Assembly (NCBI RefSeq): GCF_900143215.1
Contig: NZ_FRDM01000023.1
Location: forward strand, 1 to 53,827
Direction of reading: 5' to 3'
Length of the DNA: 53,827 nt
From: Geodermatophilus obscurus
GTDB taxonomy: Bacteria > Actinomycetota > Actinomycetes > Mycobacteriales > Geodermatophilaceae
Shown here: in pieces, positions 32,900 through 41,593 of the stretch
How positions within the stretch are numbered: the stretch's first letter is position 1
Layout: each line of letters begins with the position of its first letter
Notes under the pieces: generated by a model
What the model saw: only the letters and a program-made list of their open reading frames with translations
Databases searched by the model: none
What the model was told of the DNA's origin: nothing
Translations under genes and position numbers: made by a program

Positions 32900-35451
32900 C
32901 GGACCGGCACCTCCGGCAGCGCGACCAGCGGCAGCGACCTGCGGAACTGGCCGGGGGTGGCCGGCTCCTTGCCGTCCTGCCCCCAGGGGTCGGTGTAGGC
33001 GTCGACCGACCTCTGCATGTTCGCGTCCAGCTGCGCGACGATCCCCTCGCTGTCCTCGAGCAGCACCGACCGGATCCGCCCCAGGCCGACCCGCGGCACG
33101 AAGTCGTAGGTGCGCTCCAGCCAGTTGGCGTTCTCCCGGTAGTACTGCAGGAACCGGCCGGTGAGCCGGAGCACCTCCTGCGGGGAGTCGACGGTGGCCA
33201 GCAGGTCGCCCTTGCGGACGGTGGCCCCGGCGGCACCGCCGACGTAGACCTCCCACGTGCCGTTGCCGACGGCCACGACGCCGACGTCCTTGACGTAGGC
33301 CTCGGCGCAGTTGCGGGGGCAGCCGACGACGGCGAGCTTCATCTTCGCCGGGCTCTCGATGCCCTGGAACCGGGTCTCCAGGTCGATGCCGAGCTGGGTG
33401 GAGTCGCCCAGGCCGAAGCGGCAGAAGTCGCTGCCCACGCAGGTCTTCACGGTGCGGAAGCTCTTGCCGTAGGCGTACCCGGACGGCATGCCCAGGTCGT
33501 CCCACACCGCCGGCAGGTCCTCCTTGCGGACCCCCAGCAGGTCGATGCGCTGCCCGCCGGTCACCTTGACCATCGGGACCTCGTACTTCTCGGCGACCTC
33601 GGCGATGCGGCGCAGCTGAGCGGGGGTGGTGACGCCGCCCTTCATCTGCGGGACGACGGAGAAGGTGCCGTCGCGCTGGATGTTGGCGTGCACCCGGTCG
33701 TTGATGAACTCGCCGTCCTTCTCCGGGACGAAGTCCACGCCCCAGAGCATCTTGAGCAGCGAGGTCAGGCCCATCTTCGACTTCGCGTCCTCCTTGCCGC
33801 CGGGGGCGAGCGCGGCGAAGACCGCCGAGACGCTGCGCAGGTCCTGCTCGCGGATGGCGGCCATCAGCTCCGGCTTGGCCAGCGGGATGCCGGGCACGTA
33901 GTAGGAGGCGGCCGGGTCATCGGCGAGGTCCCCGTCGGCGGCCCACTCGACGATCTGCTCGACGAGGCGTTTGCAGGAGCCGCAGCCCTTGCCGGCGCGG
34001 GTGGCGTCCATGACCGCGCCGACGCTGCCGCACCCGCCGGCGACGGCACCGCAGATGTCGCCCTTCGAGACGCCGTTGCAGTTGCAGACCTGGGAGTCGG
34101 CCGGCATCTCGGCGACGCGGGGCTCACGCCCCTCCGATGAACCAGAGCCGTCGGACAGGTCGACCAGCAGCCGGATCCGCTCCTCGGGCAGCGGCGCGCC
34201 CCGGTCGAAGGCCTGGGTGAGGAAGGCGACCTTGCGGGTGTCGCCGAGCAGGGTGGCGCCGACCAGCACGTCGTCGCGGATGACCACCGACAGGTGCACC
34301 CCGCGCCTGGGCTCGGAGATGACCAGGAACTCGTCGTCGTCCCGCTCGGGGGTGTTGACCCCCATGGTGGCGACGTCGACCCCGGCCACCTTGAGCTTGG
34401 TCGCCGTCCGGCTGCCGTGGTACTCGGCGTCCGGGTCGGCGCCGGTCAGGACGTCGGCGAGCACCTTCGCGTGCTCCCAGGCAGGCGCCACGAGGCCGTA
34501 GACCGAGCCGCGGTGCTGGGCGCACTCGCCGATGGCGTAGACGTCGGGGTCGTCGGTGCGCAGCTGGTCGTCCACGACGATGCCGCGCTCGACCTCGAGC
34601 CCTGATCGGACGGCGACGTCGCTGTTCGGCCGCACGCCGGCGGCGACGACGAGCAGGTCGGCGTCCAGCCGGCGGCCGTCCTTGAGGACGACGCCCCCGA
34701 CGCGCTCGGTGCCCAGCACCTCGGTGGCCAGGACGTCGGTGGCCAGGACGTCGCAGTGCACCGTGATGCCCAGCGCCTCGACGCTCCTCTTCAGGATCGC
34801 GCCGGCCTCGGCGTCGAGCTGCATGTTCATCAGGTACGGCATGGCGTGCACCAGGTCGACCTGCAGCCCGTGGCCCTGCAGCGCGCGGGCCGCCTCCAGG
34901 CCGAGCAGCCCGCCGCCCATGACGACCGCCTTCCGGCATCGGCCGGTGGCCTCCAGCAGGGCGCGGGTCTCGTCGATGGTGCGGAAGCCGTACACGCCGG
35001 GCAGCAGGTCGCCGTCCGCGGTGCGCACGCCGGCCATGGGCGGGATGAACGAGTAGCTGCCCGTGGCCAGCACCAGGTGGTCGTAGGGCGTGATGCTGCC
35101 GTCGGAACCGAGCACGGTCTTCGCAGCGGTGTCGATGCGCTCGGCCCGGACGCCGGCCCGCAGGTGCACGCCGTTGTCGGCGTACCAGTCGTGGCTGTTG
35201 AGGACGATGTCGTCCTCGTGCGACTCCCCCGCCAGCACCGGCGAGAGCATGATCCGGTTGTAGTTGCCGTGCGGCTCGTCGCCGATGACGGTGATGCGGA
35301 ACTGCTCGGCTCCGCCGCGCTCGAGCACCTCCTCGACCAGGCGGGCGCCGGCCATGCCGTTGCCCACCACGACCAGCCGGGCGCGGGGGTCGAGCTCGTC
35401 GTCGAAGTGGAGGGACGTCAGGCCGGCCGGCCGGCCACCCAACACGGTCAT
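32896..35451 (-). CDS. nirB: NADH-dependent nitrite reductase large subunit
   Basis: Reduces nitrite to ammonium. The 851-aa protein has FAD/NADH domains (~20-320; VVVGNGMAGARLVEE, VMGGGLLGLEAARAL), a BFD-like [2Fe-2S] domain (~430-490; CNCNGVSKGDIC, then GCGSCK), and the sirohaem/[4Fe-4S] half (~560-790) with CVGSDFC and CPRNC supplying the cluster cysteines. The ATG start gives TGATG, a one-base overlap with the nasC stop, so nasC, nirB and nirD are translated as one unit. Confidence 0.97.
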   Translation of the reverse strand: MTVLGGRPAGLTSLHFDDELDPRARLVVVGNGMAGARLVEEVLERGGAEQFRITVIGDEPHGNYNRIMLSPVLAGESHEDDIVLNSHDWYADNGVHLRAGVRAERIDTAAKTVLGSDGSITPYDHLVLATGSYSFIPPMAGVRTADGDLLPGVYGFRTIDETRALLEATGRCRKAVVMGGGLLGLEAARALQGHGLQVDLVHAMPYLMNMQLDAEAGAILKRSVEALGITVHCDVLATDVLATEVLGTERVGGVVLKDGRRLDADLLVVAAGVRPNSDVAVRSGLEVERGIVVDDQLRTDDPDVYAIGECAQHRGSVYGLVAPAWEHAKVLADVLTGADPDAEYHGSRTATKLKVAGVDVATMGVNTPERDDDEFLVISEPRRGVHLSVVIRDDVLVGATLLGDTRKVAFLTQAFDRGAPLPEERIRLLVDLSDGSGSSEGREPRVAEMPADSQVCNCNGVSKGDICGAVAGGCGSVGAVMDATRAGKGCGSCKRLVEQIVEWAADGDLADDPAASYYVPGIPLAKPELMAAIREQDLRSVSAVFAALAPGGKEDAKSKMGLTSLLKMLWGVDFVPEKDGEFINDRVHANIQRDGTFSVVPQMKGGVTTPAQLRRIAEVAEKYEVPMVKVTGGQRIDLLGVRKEDLPAVWDDLGMPSGYAYGKSFRTVKTCVGSDFCRFGLGDSTQLGIDLETRFQGIESPAKMKLAVVGCPRNCAEAYVKDVGVVAVGNGTWEVYVGGAAGATVRKGDLLATVDSPQEVLRLTGRFLQYYRENANWLERTYDFVPRVGLGRIRSVLLEDSEGIVAQLDANMQRSVDAYTDPWGQDGKEPATPGQFRRSLPLVALPEVPVR

Positions 35452-35798
35452 CAGACCTCCACCAGCCCGAGGTCGACGACCAGCTCGCCGGTGACGCCGA
35501 TGGGCGCGGCCGCCTGCAGTTCGACGACCGTGCCGCCGGGCAGGTCCTCGACGACCCGCAACGGGACGTGCACGTCGCCCTTGGCGCCGATCGGGAACCA
35601 GCGCACCGGCACCCCGTCGCGGACCAGCAGCACGTACACCAGGTGGTCGGTGGAGTTGCCGCCGCGGAAGTACAGCGCCTGTGCCGTGGCGCCCGACGGC
35701 ACGGTGTAGCGCAGCGCGGGGTCGACCGGGCCCGGCTTGTCCAGGCCCTCCCCCGTGATCGGGTACACGCCTTGCAGGAAACGGGGTGTGCTCTTCAC
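35451..35798 (-). other. Possible internal gene: 115-aa beta-rich protein in frame at the nasC 3' end
   Basis: Inside the nasC frame, GAGGAGG (35808-35814) stands 9 nt before a GTG (35798) that begins VKSTPRFLQGVYPITGEGL. The segment continues with PALRYTVPSGATAQALYFRGGNSTDHLVYVLL and ends VVDLGLVEV. I recall related small stand-alone proteins beside actinobacterial nasC/nirB genes, but cannot verify this. It may be made as a fused domain, as a separate protein by internal initiation, or both. Confidence 0.55.
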
Positions 35799-38117
35799 GC
35801 GGGGGGTCCTCCTCGGGACGGGGCGAGACGGCGGGAGCGGGGTGCGCGCCGCGGGCTGCTCGTGGGGACGGGTCCCGGGCTGGGTGGCGGCGTCGGGGGC
35901 GGACAGCCGCTCGACCGGGCCGGCGACGCGGGTGACGGCGACCGCGCAGACCTTGAAGGCCGGCATCCCCGACGTGGGGTCCAGCGCCGGGTCGGTCAGC
36001 GCATTGGCCGACGAGCCGCCGCCCCAGTGGAAGGGGGCGAAGACGACGTCGGGGCGGACGTCGTCGGACAGGTGCGCCGAGAAGCGGGCCCGGCCGCGGC
36101 GGGTGGCCAGCTCGACCACGTCGTCCGGGCCGATGCCCAGGCGGCGGGCGAGGTGCGGGTGCAGCTCGGCGCGCGGCAGCGGGGCGACCAGCTGCAGGCT
36201 GCGCGAGCGGCGGGTCTGGGTGCCCGACTGGTACTGCGCCAGCACCCGGCCGGTGGTGAGCACGTAGGGGTACTCCGCGTCGGGCCGCTCGTGCGCCTCG
36301 ACGTGCTCGACGCGCAGGAAGCGGGCCCGCCCGTCCGGGGTGGCGAAGCGGTCGAGGAACAGCCGCGGCGTGCCCGGGTGCTCCGGCGCGGGGCAGGGCC
36401 AGAAGACCCCCTGCTCCTCGTCGATGCGCCGGTAGGTGATGCCGGCGTAGTCGGACGCTCCCCCGGCGCTGGCGCGGCCGAGCTCGGCGAACACCGTCTC
36501 CGGATCGGCGGAGAACAGGTGCCCGGCGCCCAGCCGCGCCGCCAGCTCGGCGAGCAGCTGCAGGTCGTCGCGGACGCCGTCGGGCGGGTCCAGCGCGCGC
36601 CGGCGGCGGATCACCCGGCCCTCGACGTTGGTCATCGTGCCGTCCTCCTCGGCCCACATGGCGCTGGGCAGGACGACGTCGGCGAGCTCGGCGGTCTCGG
36701 AGAGGAAGAAGTCGCTGACCGCGAGGAAGTCCAGGTCGGTCAGGCGGCTGATCACCCGGCGGGCGTCCGGGGCGGAGACCGCGACGTTGGAGGCGAGCAC
36801 CAGCAGCGTGCGCACGCCGCCGTCGGTGCCGAGCGCGTCGAGCAGCTCGAAGGCGCTCTTCCCCGGCATCGGCAGGTCGTCGGGGTCGACGCCCCAGACG
36901 GCGGCGACGTAGGCGCGGGCCGCGGGGTCGGCGAGCTTGCGGTAGCCGGGCAGCTGGTCGGCCTTCTGCCCGTGCTCGCGGCCGCCCTGCCCGTTGCCCT
37001 GACCGGTGACGGTGGCCCAGCCGCTGCCCTCGCGGCCGGGCAGGCCGAGGGCCAGCGCCAGGTTGATCCACGCCTGCGCGGTGTCGGTGCCGCTGCGGTG
37101 CTGCTCGGCGCCGCGCGCGGTCAGCACGATGGCCCGCTCGGCCCGGGCCAGGGCGAAGACGGTGCGGCGCTGGTCGGCGACGGGGACGCCGGTGAGCCGC
37201 TCCACCCGGTCGGGCCAGTAGGCCCCGACCCCCTCCCGGACCTGCTCGAAGCCGGTCGTGCGCGCCGCGACGTACGCCTCGTCGACCAGCCCCTCGGCGA
37301 TCGCGATGTGCAGCAGCCCGTTGGCCAGCGCCAGGTCGGTGCCCGGCAGCGGCTGCAGGTGCAGGGCGGCGTTGCGGGCGGTCGCCGTCCGGCGGGGGTC
37401 GACGACGACGTGCTGGGCGCCGCGGGCCCGGCCCTCGTCGAACCACTGCATCGCCGGCGGCATGGTGTCGGCGGGGTTGGACCCGACCAGGACGACGACG
37501 TCGGCCGCGGCGACGTCGGACAGCGGGAACGGCATGCCGCGGTCCAGACCGAAGGCGCGGTTGGCCGCACCCGCGGCCGAGGACATGCAGAACCGGCCGT
37601 TGTAGTCGATGGCGCTGGTCCGCAGCGCGACCCGGGCGAACTTGCCGAACTGGTAGGCCTGCTCGTTGGTCAGCCCGCCGCCGCCGAAGCAGCCGACGGC
37701 GTCACGACCGTGCGCGGCCTGGGTCCGCTCGATCGCCGCGACGACCCGGTCCAGCGCCTCCGCCCACGTGGCCTCGACAAGCGGGCTGCTGCGGTCGCCC
37801 GGAACGGCGCGCACCAGTGGGCGGGTCAGCCGTTCGGGGTGGTCGAGCAGCTCCGGGGCCGACCAGCCCTTGGAGCACAGGCCGCCGCGGTTGGTCGGGA
37901 AGTCGGCCGGTTGCAGCGTCGCCGGGCGGTCGCCGGCGGTCATCGTGACGCCGCACTGCAGCGAGCAGTACGGGCAGTGGGTCTGCGTCGTCCGGGTACG
38001 CGGGCCGGGCCCGGCGAGCACTCCGGGCAGGGCGGTCGCGGTCACGTCGACGAGGTTCGACGGTGCCGGTTTCCCGGCGACGGCATCGGCGTCAAGCCTG
38101 CGTTCCGGAGACCTCAC
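35451..38117 (-). CDS. nasC: Assimilatory nitrate reductase, molybdopterin subunit, with C-terminal extension
   Basis: Reduces nitrate to nitrite. The 888-aa frame has an N-terminal [4Fe-4S] site (CPYCSLQC, then GLCSKGW), molybdopterin oxidoreductase core (EDGTMTNVEGRVIRRR, GSNPADTMPPAM) and the dinucleotide-binding domain (YPYVLTTGRVLAQYQSGTQTRRS to FAPFHWGGGSSANALTD). A Pro/Arg-rich linker then leads without a stop codon into a ~115-aa beta-rich segment (FLQGVYPITGEGLDKPG to the end), which has its own Shine-Dalgarno and GTG. The start (GTG 38117) is uncertain: about 45 residues precede CPYC, against a few in relatives. First gene of nasC-nirB-nirD. Confidence 0.94.
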   Translation of the reverse strand: MRSPERRLDADAVAGKPAPSNLVDVTATALPGVLAGPGPRTRTTQTHCPYCSLQCGVTMTAGDRPATLQPADFPTNRGGLCSKGWSAPELLDHPERLTRPLVRAVPGDRSSPLVEATWAEALDRVVAAIERTQAAHGRDAVGCFGGGGLTNEQAYQFGKFARVALRTSAIDYNGRFCMSSAAGAANRAFGLDRGMPFPLSDVAAADVVVLVGSNPADTMPPAMQWFDEGRARGAQHVVVDPRRTATARNAALHLQPLPGTDLALANGLLHIAIAEGLVDEAYVAARTTGFEQVREGVGAYWPDRVERLTGVPVADQRRTVFALARAERAIVLTARGAEQHRSGTDTAQAWINLALALGLPGREGSGWATVTGQGNGQGGREHGQKADQLPGYRKLADPAARAYVAAVWGVDPDDLPMPGKSAFELLDALGTDGGVRTLLVLASNVAVSAPDARRVISRLTDLDFLAVSDFFLSETAELADVVLPSAMWAEEDGTMTNVEGRVIRRRRALDPPDGVRDDLQLLAELAARLGAGHLFSADPETVFAELGRASAGGASDYAGITYRRIDEEQGVFWPCPAPEHPGTPRLFLDRFATPDGRARFLRVEHVEAHERPDAEYPYVLTTGRVLAQYQSGTQTRRSRSLQLVAPLPRAELHPHLARRLGIGPDDVVELATRRGRARFSAHLSDDVRPDVVFAPFHWGGGSSANALTDPALDPTSGMPAFKVCAVAVTRVAGPVERLSAPDAATQPGTRPHEQPAARTPLPPSRPVPRRTPRVKSTPRFLQGVYPITGEGLDKPGPVDPALRYTVPSGATAQALYFRGGNSTDHLVYVLLVRDGVPVRWFPIGAKGDVHVPLRVVEDLPGGTVVELQAAAPIGVTGELVVDLGLVEV

Positions 38118-38160
38118 GCCGTCCCGGCTGCGGTTGTTAGGCCGCGCCTACGCTGGCCGG

Positions 38161-38799
38161 GTGGCCGACCGCGTGATCTCCGTGCACCTCGGAGCCCCGT
38201 CGGTCCGCCTCGCCGAGCAGCGCGACGTGCCCCGGATCGCCGCCACCCTGACCCTCGTGCAGGCCACGTCGCGCTGGGCCCGCTGGGCGTTGCCGGACGA
38301 CGGCCGGATCCAGCGGCTGACCCGGCTCGCCGAGCTCGACGCCGGCCACCGCGCGGTCTCCGCCGGCACGGGCTGGGTCACCGAGGACGTCACCGGCGTC
38401 GCCACCTGGGAGGCTCCCGAGGGCGCACCGGGCACCCAACCGGTGCCGGACGACGTCCGCGCCGCGCTGGCCACCGAGCTGCCGCACGTGCACGGCTCGC
38501 GCTGGGACGCCGTCCGCCGGACCCGCGAGCTGGTCGACGCCGCCCGCCCGACCGGGCCGCACTGGTGGCTGTCCCACCTGGGCACCCGGCCGAGCAGCCG
38601 GCGGCGCGGTTACGGCACCGCGCTCGTGCAGCCGGCGCTCACCCACTGCGACACGACCGGAGTGCCCGCCGCCGCGGTCGTCTCGACCTGGGCCGCGGTC
38701 CGGTTCCTGCGACGTCTCGGATTCGACATCGACCGCGCGATGGAGAGCTCCGACGGCACCCTGCCGATGTGGCTGCTGGTGCGCCCGCAGTCGTCCTGA
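38161..38799 (+). CDS. GNAT-family N-acetyltransferase
   Basis: The 212-aa product shows the acetyl-CoA loop region HWWLSHLGTRPSSRRRGYGTALVQPAL (RRxGYG, the Q/RxxGxG/A type), preceded by a helical N-half and followed by AVRFLRRLGFDI, all typical of GNAT enzymes. Substrate unknown. GTG start with TACGCT only 6 nt upstream, so the transcript may be leaderless. Divergent from nasC by 43 bp, and the two promoters must overlap. Confidence 0.85.
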   Translation: MADRVISVHLGAPSVRLAEQRDVPRIAATLTLVQATSRWARWALPDDGRIQRLTRLAELDAGHRAVSAGTGWVTEDVTGVATWEAPEGAPGTQPVPDDVRAALATELPHVHGSRWDAVRRTRELVDAARPTGPHWWLSHLGTRPSSRRRGYGTALVQPALTHCDTTGVPAAAVVSTWAAVRFLRRLGFDIDRAMESSDGTLPMWLLVRPQSS

Positions 38800-38817
38800 A
38801 ACATCTCTCCCCGCGGG

Positions 38818-38844
38818 TGTCGATCTGCGGCCGGGCCGTTCGTA
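38818..38844 (+). promoter_or_regulatory. ECF42-type promoter upstream of the YCII gene
   Basis: TGTCGA (38818-38823) and CGTA (38841-38844) are 17 bp apart, 52 nt before the YCII gene start. ECF42 sigma factors are reported to recognise TGTCGA at -35 with a CGA/CGT-type -10, and the downstream operon encodes an ECF42 factor. It therefore looks like an autoregulatory promoter. Motif match by eye. Confidence 0.65.
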
Positions 38845-38896
38845 CAGGGGGTGAGCGGCCGGTACGGTCCCGGCCGCCGAACCCGAGGAGATCCCC

Positions 38897-39247
38897 ATGC
38901 CGCAGTACCTGCTCAGCCTCATCCAGCCCGACGGCCCGGTGCCCCCGCCCGAGGTGCTCGAGCCGATCATGCGTGACGTGGCCGCGGTGACCGAGCGGAT
39001 GCGCGCCGCCGGCGCCTGGGTCTTCTCCGCGGGCCTGCACCCGGCGGAGACCGCGACCGTGGTGCGGTCCGCGGGCGAGGACTTCCTGGTCACCGACGGC
39101 CCCTACGCGGAGGCCAAGGAGCACGTCGGCGGTTTCACCATCGTCGAGGCCGAGGACCTCGACGCCGCGCTGGCCTGGGGCCGCGAGGTCGCCCGGGCGA
39201 CCACCCTGCCGGTGGAGGTCCGCCCGATCGCCAACGGGGGCGTCTGA
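38897..39247 (+). CDS. YCII-related (DGPF-like) protein
   Basis: A 116-aa ferredoxin-like-fold protein of the YCII/DGPF family: MPQYLLSLIQPDG start, and the DGPYAEAKEHVGGFTIVEAEDLDAALAW block containing the DGP(F/Y) signature. These proteins accompany ECF42 sigma factors and are their usual targets; biochemical role unknown. ATG start with GAGGAG 7-8 nt upstream. It ends 4 nt before the sigma factor gene. Confidence 0.92.
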   Translation: MPQYLLSLIQPDGPVPPPEVLEPIMRDVAAVTERMRAAGAWVFSAGLHPAETATVVRSAGEDFLVTDGPYAEAKEHVGGFTIVEAEDLDAALAWGREVARATTLPVEVRPIANGGV

Positions 39248-39251
39248 CGCG

Positions 39252-40478
39252 GTGCGCGACGTCCGCACGCATGACATCGAGGCGGTCTTCCGCGAGTCCT
39301 ACGGGCGCGCGGTCGCCGTCCTCACCCGCCTCCTCGGCGACATCGACGCCGCCGAGGAAGCGGTGCAGGACGCCTTCCTCATCGCCGTGCAGCGCTGGCC
39401 GGTCGACGGCGTGCCGCCCAGCCCGGCCGGGTGGATCGTCACCACCGCCCGCAACCGGGCCATCGACCGGCTGCGCCGCGAGTCGACCCGCACCGACCGG
39501 CACCGCGCGGCAGCCCTGCTCGCCGACCCCGGACCCCCGGCCGAGGAGGGCGCCGTGCGCGACGACCGGCTGCGCATGCTGTTCACCTGCTGCCACCCCG
39601 CCCTGGCGCCGGCCACCCGCGTGGCGCTGACGCTGCGGCTGGTGGGCGGGCTGTCCACCGCGGAGATCGCGCACGCCTTCCTCGTCCCGGAGGCGACGAT
39701 GGCCCAGCGGCTGGTGCGGGCGAAGAACAAGATCCGCGATGCCCGCATCCCCTACCGGGTGCCGGCCGAGGCCGACCTGCCCGACCGGCTGTCCGGCGTC
39801 CTGGCGGTCGTCTACCTCGTGTACTCGGAGGGGCACACGGCATCCGCCGGGGACCGGCTGGTGCGCACCGACCTGTGCGCGGAGGCGGTCCGGCTGGCCC
39901 GCGAGCTGGCCGAGCTGATGCCCGACGAGCCGGAGGTCCTCGGCCTGCTGGCGCTCGTCCTGCTGAGCGAGTCGCGCCGGTCGGCCCGGGTGGCGCCGGA
40001 CGGGTCGCTGGTGCCGCTGCCCGAGCAGGACCGGTCCCGGTGGGACGCCGACCTGATCACCGAGGGGCAGCTGCTGGTGCGCCGCTGCCTGCGGCGCGGC
40101 GCCCCCGGGCCGTACCAGGTGCAGGCGGCGATCCAGGCCGTGCACAGCGACGCCGCGTCCCCGGAGGAGACCGACTGGCGCCAGGTGCTCGCCCTCTACG
40201 ACCACCTGATGGCGCTCACGCCGAGCCCGGTGGTGGCGCTGAACCGCGCGGTCGCGGTGGCCGAGGTCGACGGCCCCGCGGCGGCGCTGGCGCTGGTCGA
40301 CGCGCTGGACCTGCCGCGCTCGCACCTGCTGCCCGCCGTCCGGGCCGACCTGCTGCGCCGGCTGGGGCGGGACGCCGAGGCCGCCGCGGCCTACGACGAG
40401 GCGCTCGCGCTGGCCGGCAACGCGACCGAGCGGGCCTTCCTGGAGCGACGGCGGGCCGAGATCGCCGGCGCCGGCTGA
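39252..40478 (+). CDS. ECF42-group RNA polymerase sigma factor with long C-terminal domain
   Basis: The 408-aa protein has sigma region 2 (VFRESYGRAVAVLTRLLGDIDAAEEAVQDAFLIAVQRWP), region 4 (LRLVGGLSTAEIAHAFLVPEATMAQRLVRAKNKI) and a ~200-residue C-terminal TPR-like extension (VVYLVYSEGHTAS to ALALAGNATERAFLERR). This extension, and the neighbouring DGPF protein instead of an anti-sigma, define group ECF42; the extension is thought to be needed for activity. GTG start 4 nt after the YCII stop. Confidence 0.94.
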   Translation: MRDVRTHDIEAVFRESYGRAVAVLTRLLGDIDAAEEAVQDAFLIAVQRWPVDGVPPSPAGWIVTTARNRAIDRLRRESTRTDRHRAAALLADPGPPAEEGAVRDDRLRMLFTCCHPALAPATRVALTLRLVGGLSTAEIAHAFLVPEATMAQRLVRAKNKIRDARIPYRVPAEADLPDRLSGVLAVVYLVYSEGHTASAGDRLVRTDLCAEAVRLARELAELMPDEPEVLGLLALVLLSESRRSARVAPDGSLVPLPEQDRSRWDADLITEGQLLVRRCLRRGAPGPYQVQAAIQAVHSDAASPEETDWRQVLALYDHLMALTPSPVVALNRAVAVAEVDGPAAALALVDALDLPRSHLLPAVRADLLRRLGRDAEAAAAYDEALALAGNATERAFLERRRAEIAGAG

Positions 40479-40507
40479 GCCCGCCCGAGTTGCCTTCCCG
40501 AGGCTCT

Positions 40508-40535
40508 ACCCCTGCTCCCTCGTGGAAGCAGGGGT
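40508..40535. terminator. Hairpin between convergent genes
   Basis: ACCCCTGCT (40508-40516) pairs with AGCAGGGGT (40527-40535) over a 10-nt loop in the 85-nt gap between the convergent ECF42 and arfB stop codons. A bidirectional terminator is likely. Confidence 0.6.
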
Positions 40536-40563
40536 CGAGCGTCCGGGAGGAGCACCCGGCCGG

Positions 40564-41004
40564 TCAGTCCCAGGAGCGGCGCTGCTTCTTGAGCTGGCCG
40601 CGCTGCTTCTTGGCCTGGATCCGCCGCTCCTGCGACCCGCGCGTGGGCCGGGTGCGCCGGCGGGCCGCGGGCGGTGGGGCCAGCGCCGCGCGCAGGACGG
40701 CGGCCAGCCGTTCGCGGGCGGCCTGCCGGTTGCGCAGCTGCTGCCGGTGCTCGCTGGCTGCCACGGTCAGGACGCCGTCCACCAGCCGGCCGGCCAGGCG
40801 CTCGGCCAGCCGCCGCCGCTGGACCTCGGTCAGGCCGGGGAGCTCGAGCGGCGCGACCGACAGCTCCACCCGCGAGTCGGCGGTGTTGACGCCCTGGCCG
40901 CCCGGCCCGGACGAGCGGGAGAACCGCCAGTGCAGCGCGGCCGCGGGCACGACGAGCGAGCCGTTGACCGGCAGGTCCCCGGAGGCGTCGTCGGTGGCGG
41001 GCAT
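40564..41004 (-). CDS. arfB: Ribosome rescue factor ArfB (YaeJ-type peptidyl-tRNA hydrolase)
   Basis: A 146-aa protein that frees stalled ribosomes by hydrolysing peptidyl-tRNA. The catalytic loop is SSGPGGQGVNTADSRVEL, with the GGQ motif, and the C-terminal tail is strongly basic (RRRTRPTRGSQERRIQAKKQRGQLKKQRRS), as needed to probe the empty mRNA channel. ATG start at 41004 (MPATDDASGDLPV). Length fits the family (about 140 aa). Confidence 0.95.
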   Translation of the reverse strand: MPATDDASGDLPVNGSLVVPAAALHWRFSRSSGPGGQGVNTADSRVELSVAPLELPGLTEVQRRRLAERLAGRLVDGVLTVAASEHRQQLRNRQAARERLAAVLRAALAPPPAARRRTRPTRGSQERRIQAKKQRGQLKKQRRSWD

Positions 41005-41027
41005 GCGGCCAGTGTCGCGGAGGGACC

Positions 41028-41531
41028 TCAGGCGGCGGCGGGCACCGGGTCCGGGCCACCGGCCGCGCCGGGCCGGCAGCGCACCAGCCGGCGCAGGGTC
41101 AGCCAGCTGCCGCGCCCGGCGCCGTACCGCTCCAGGGCCCGGACGGCGTAGGCCGAGCAGGTCGGCTCGAACCGGCAGCACGGCGGGCGCCGGGGGCTGA
41201 CCTCGCGCTGGTAGATCCGCACGGCGGCCACCAGCCGGTCCCGCACCCGCGTCCCGCGGCGGCCGGTGCCGGTGGCGTGCACGTGGCGCAGCGTCGTCGG
41301 CACGAGGAACAGCCCTTCGACGCCGCAGCCGATCGCATTGGCCAGGCAGCACCCGGTGTTGAGGAACAGCAGGTCGCGCAGGCACGAGCCGTCCCGGTCG
41401 TAGCCGCGGCGTGGCCGGTATCCGTACCCGGGGCCGTAGCCGTAGCCGAACCGCGGCCCGTACCTCCGGCCGTACCCCGGTCCGTGCCGGCGCCGCCGCG
41501 GGCCCCAGCCGCTGCTCCAGATGAAGACCAT
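41028..41531 (-). CDS. yidD: YidD membrane-insertion factor with unusual N-terminal extension
   Basis: The C-terminal ~70 residues are Yid[39 protein letters not shown], with the conserved cysteines. YidD assists YidC-dependent insertion of membrane proteins. The protein is 167 aa, about twice the usual YidD, owing to an N-terminal Gly/Tyr/Arg tract (residues ~10-45) and a Cys-containing hydrophobic stretch ([20 protein letters not shown]). ATG start. It is not beside rnpA, yidC or dnaA, where yidD usually sits. Confidence 0.88.
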   Translation of the reverse strand: MVFIWSSGWGPRRRRHGPGYGRRYGPRFGYGYGPGYGYRPRRGYDRDGSCLRDLLFLNTGCCLANAIGCGVEGLFLVPTTLRHVHATGTGRRGTRVRDRLVAAVRIYQREVSPRRPPCCRFEPTCSAYAVRALERYGAGRGSWLTLRRLVRCRPGAAGGPDPVPAAA

Positions 41532-41593
41532 GCGTTCGATCCTCGTGGTGGGCGGCGGGCACCGCAGGCCGAGCGCGGGGGCACCATCGGGGC

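Noticed and set aside
38040..38117. GlnR box at the nasC start.
   Set aside because: Partial GAAAC-like and CGAAC-like words are present but not at the GTNAC-n6-GAAAC spacing; not supportable by eye.
35568..38990. An open frame of more than 1100 codons on the plus strand opposite nasC.
   Set aside because: Antisense shadow: nasC on the minus strand has clear homology, and the plus-strand translation is Arg/Gly/Ala-rich low complexity as expected in GC-rich DNA.
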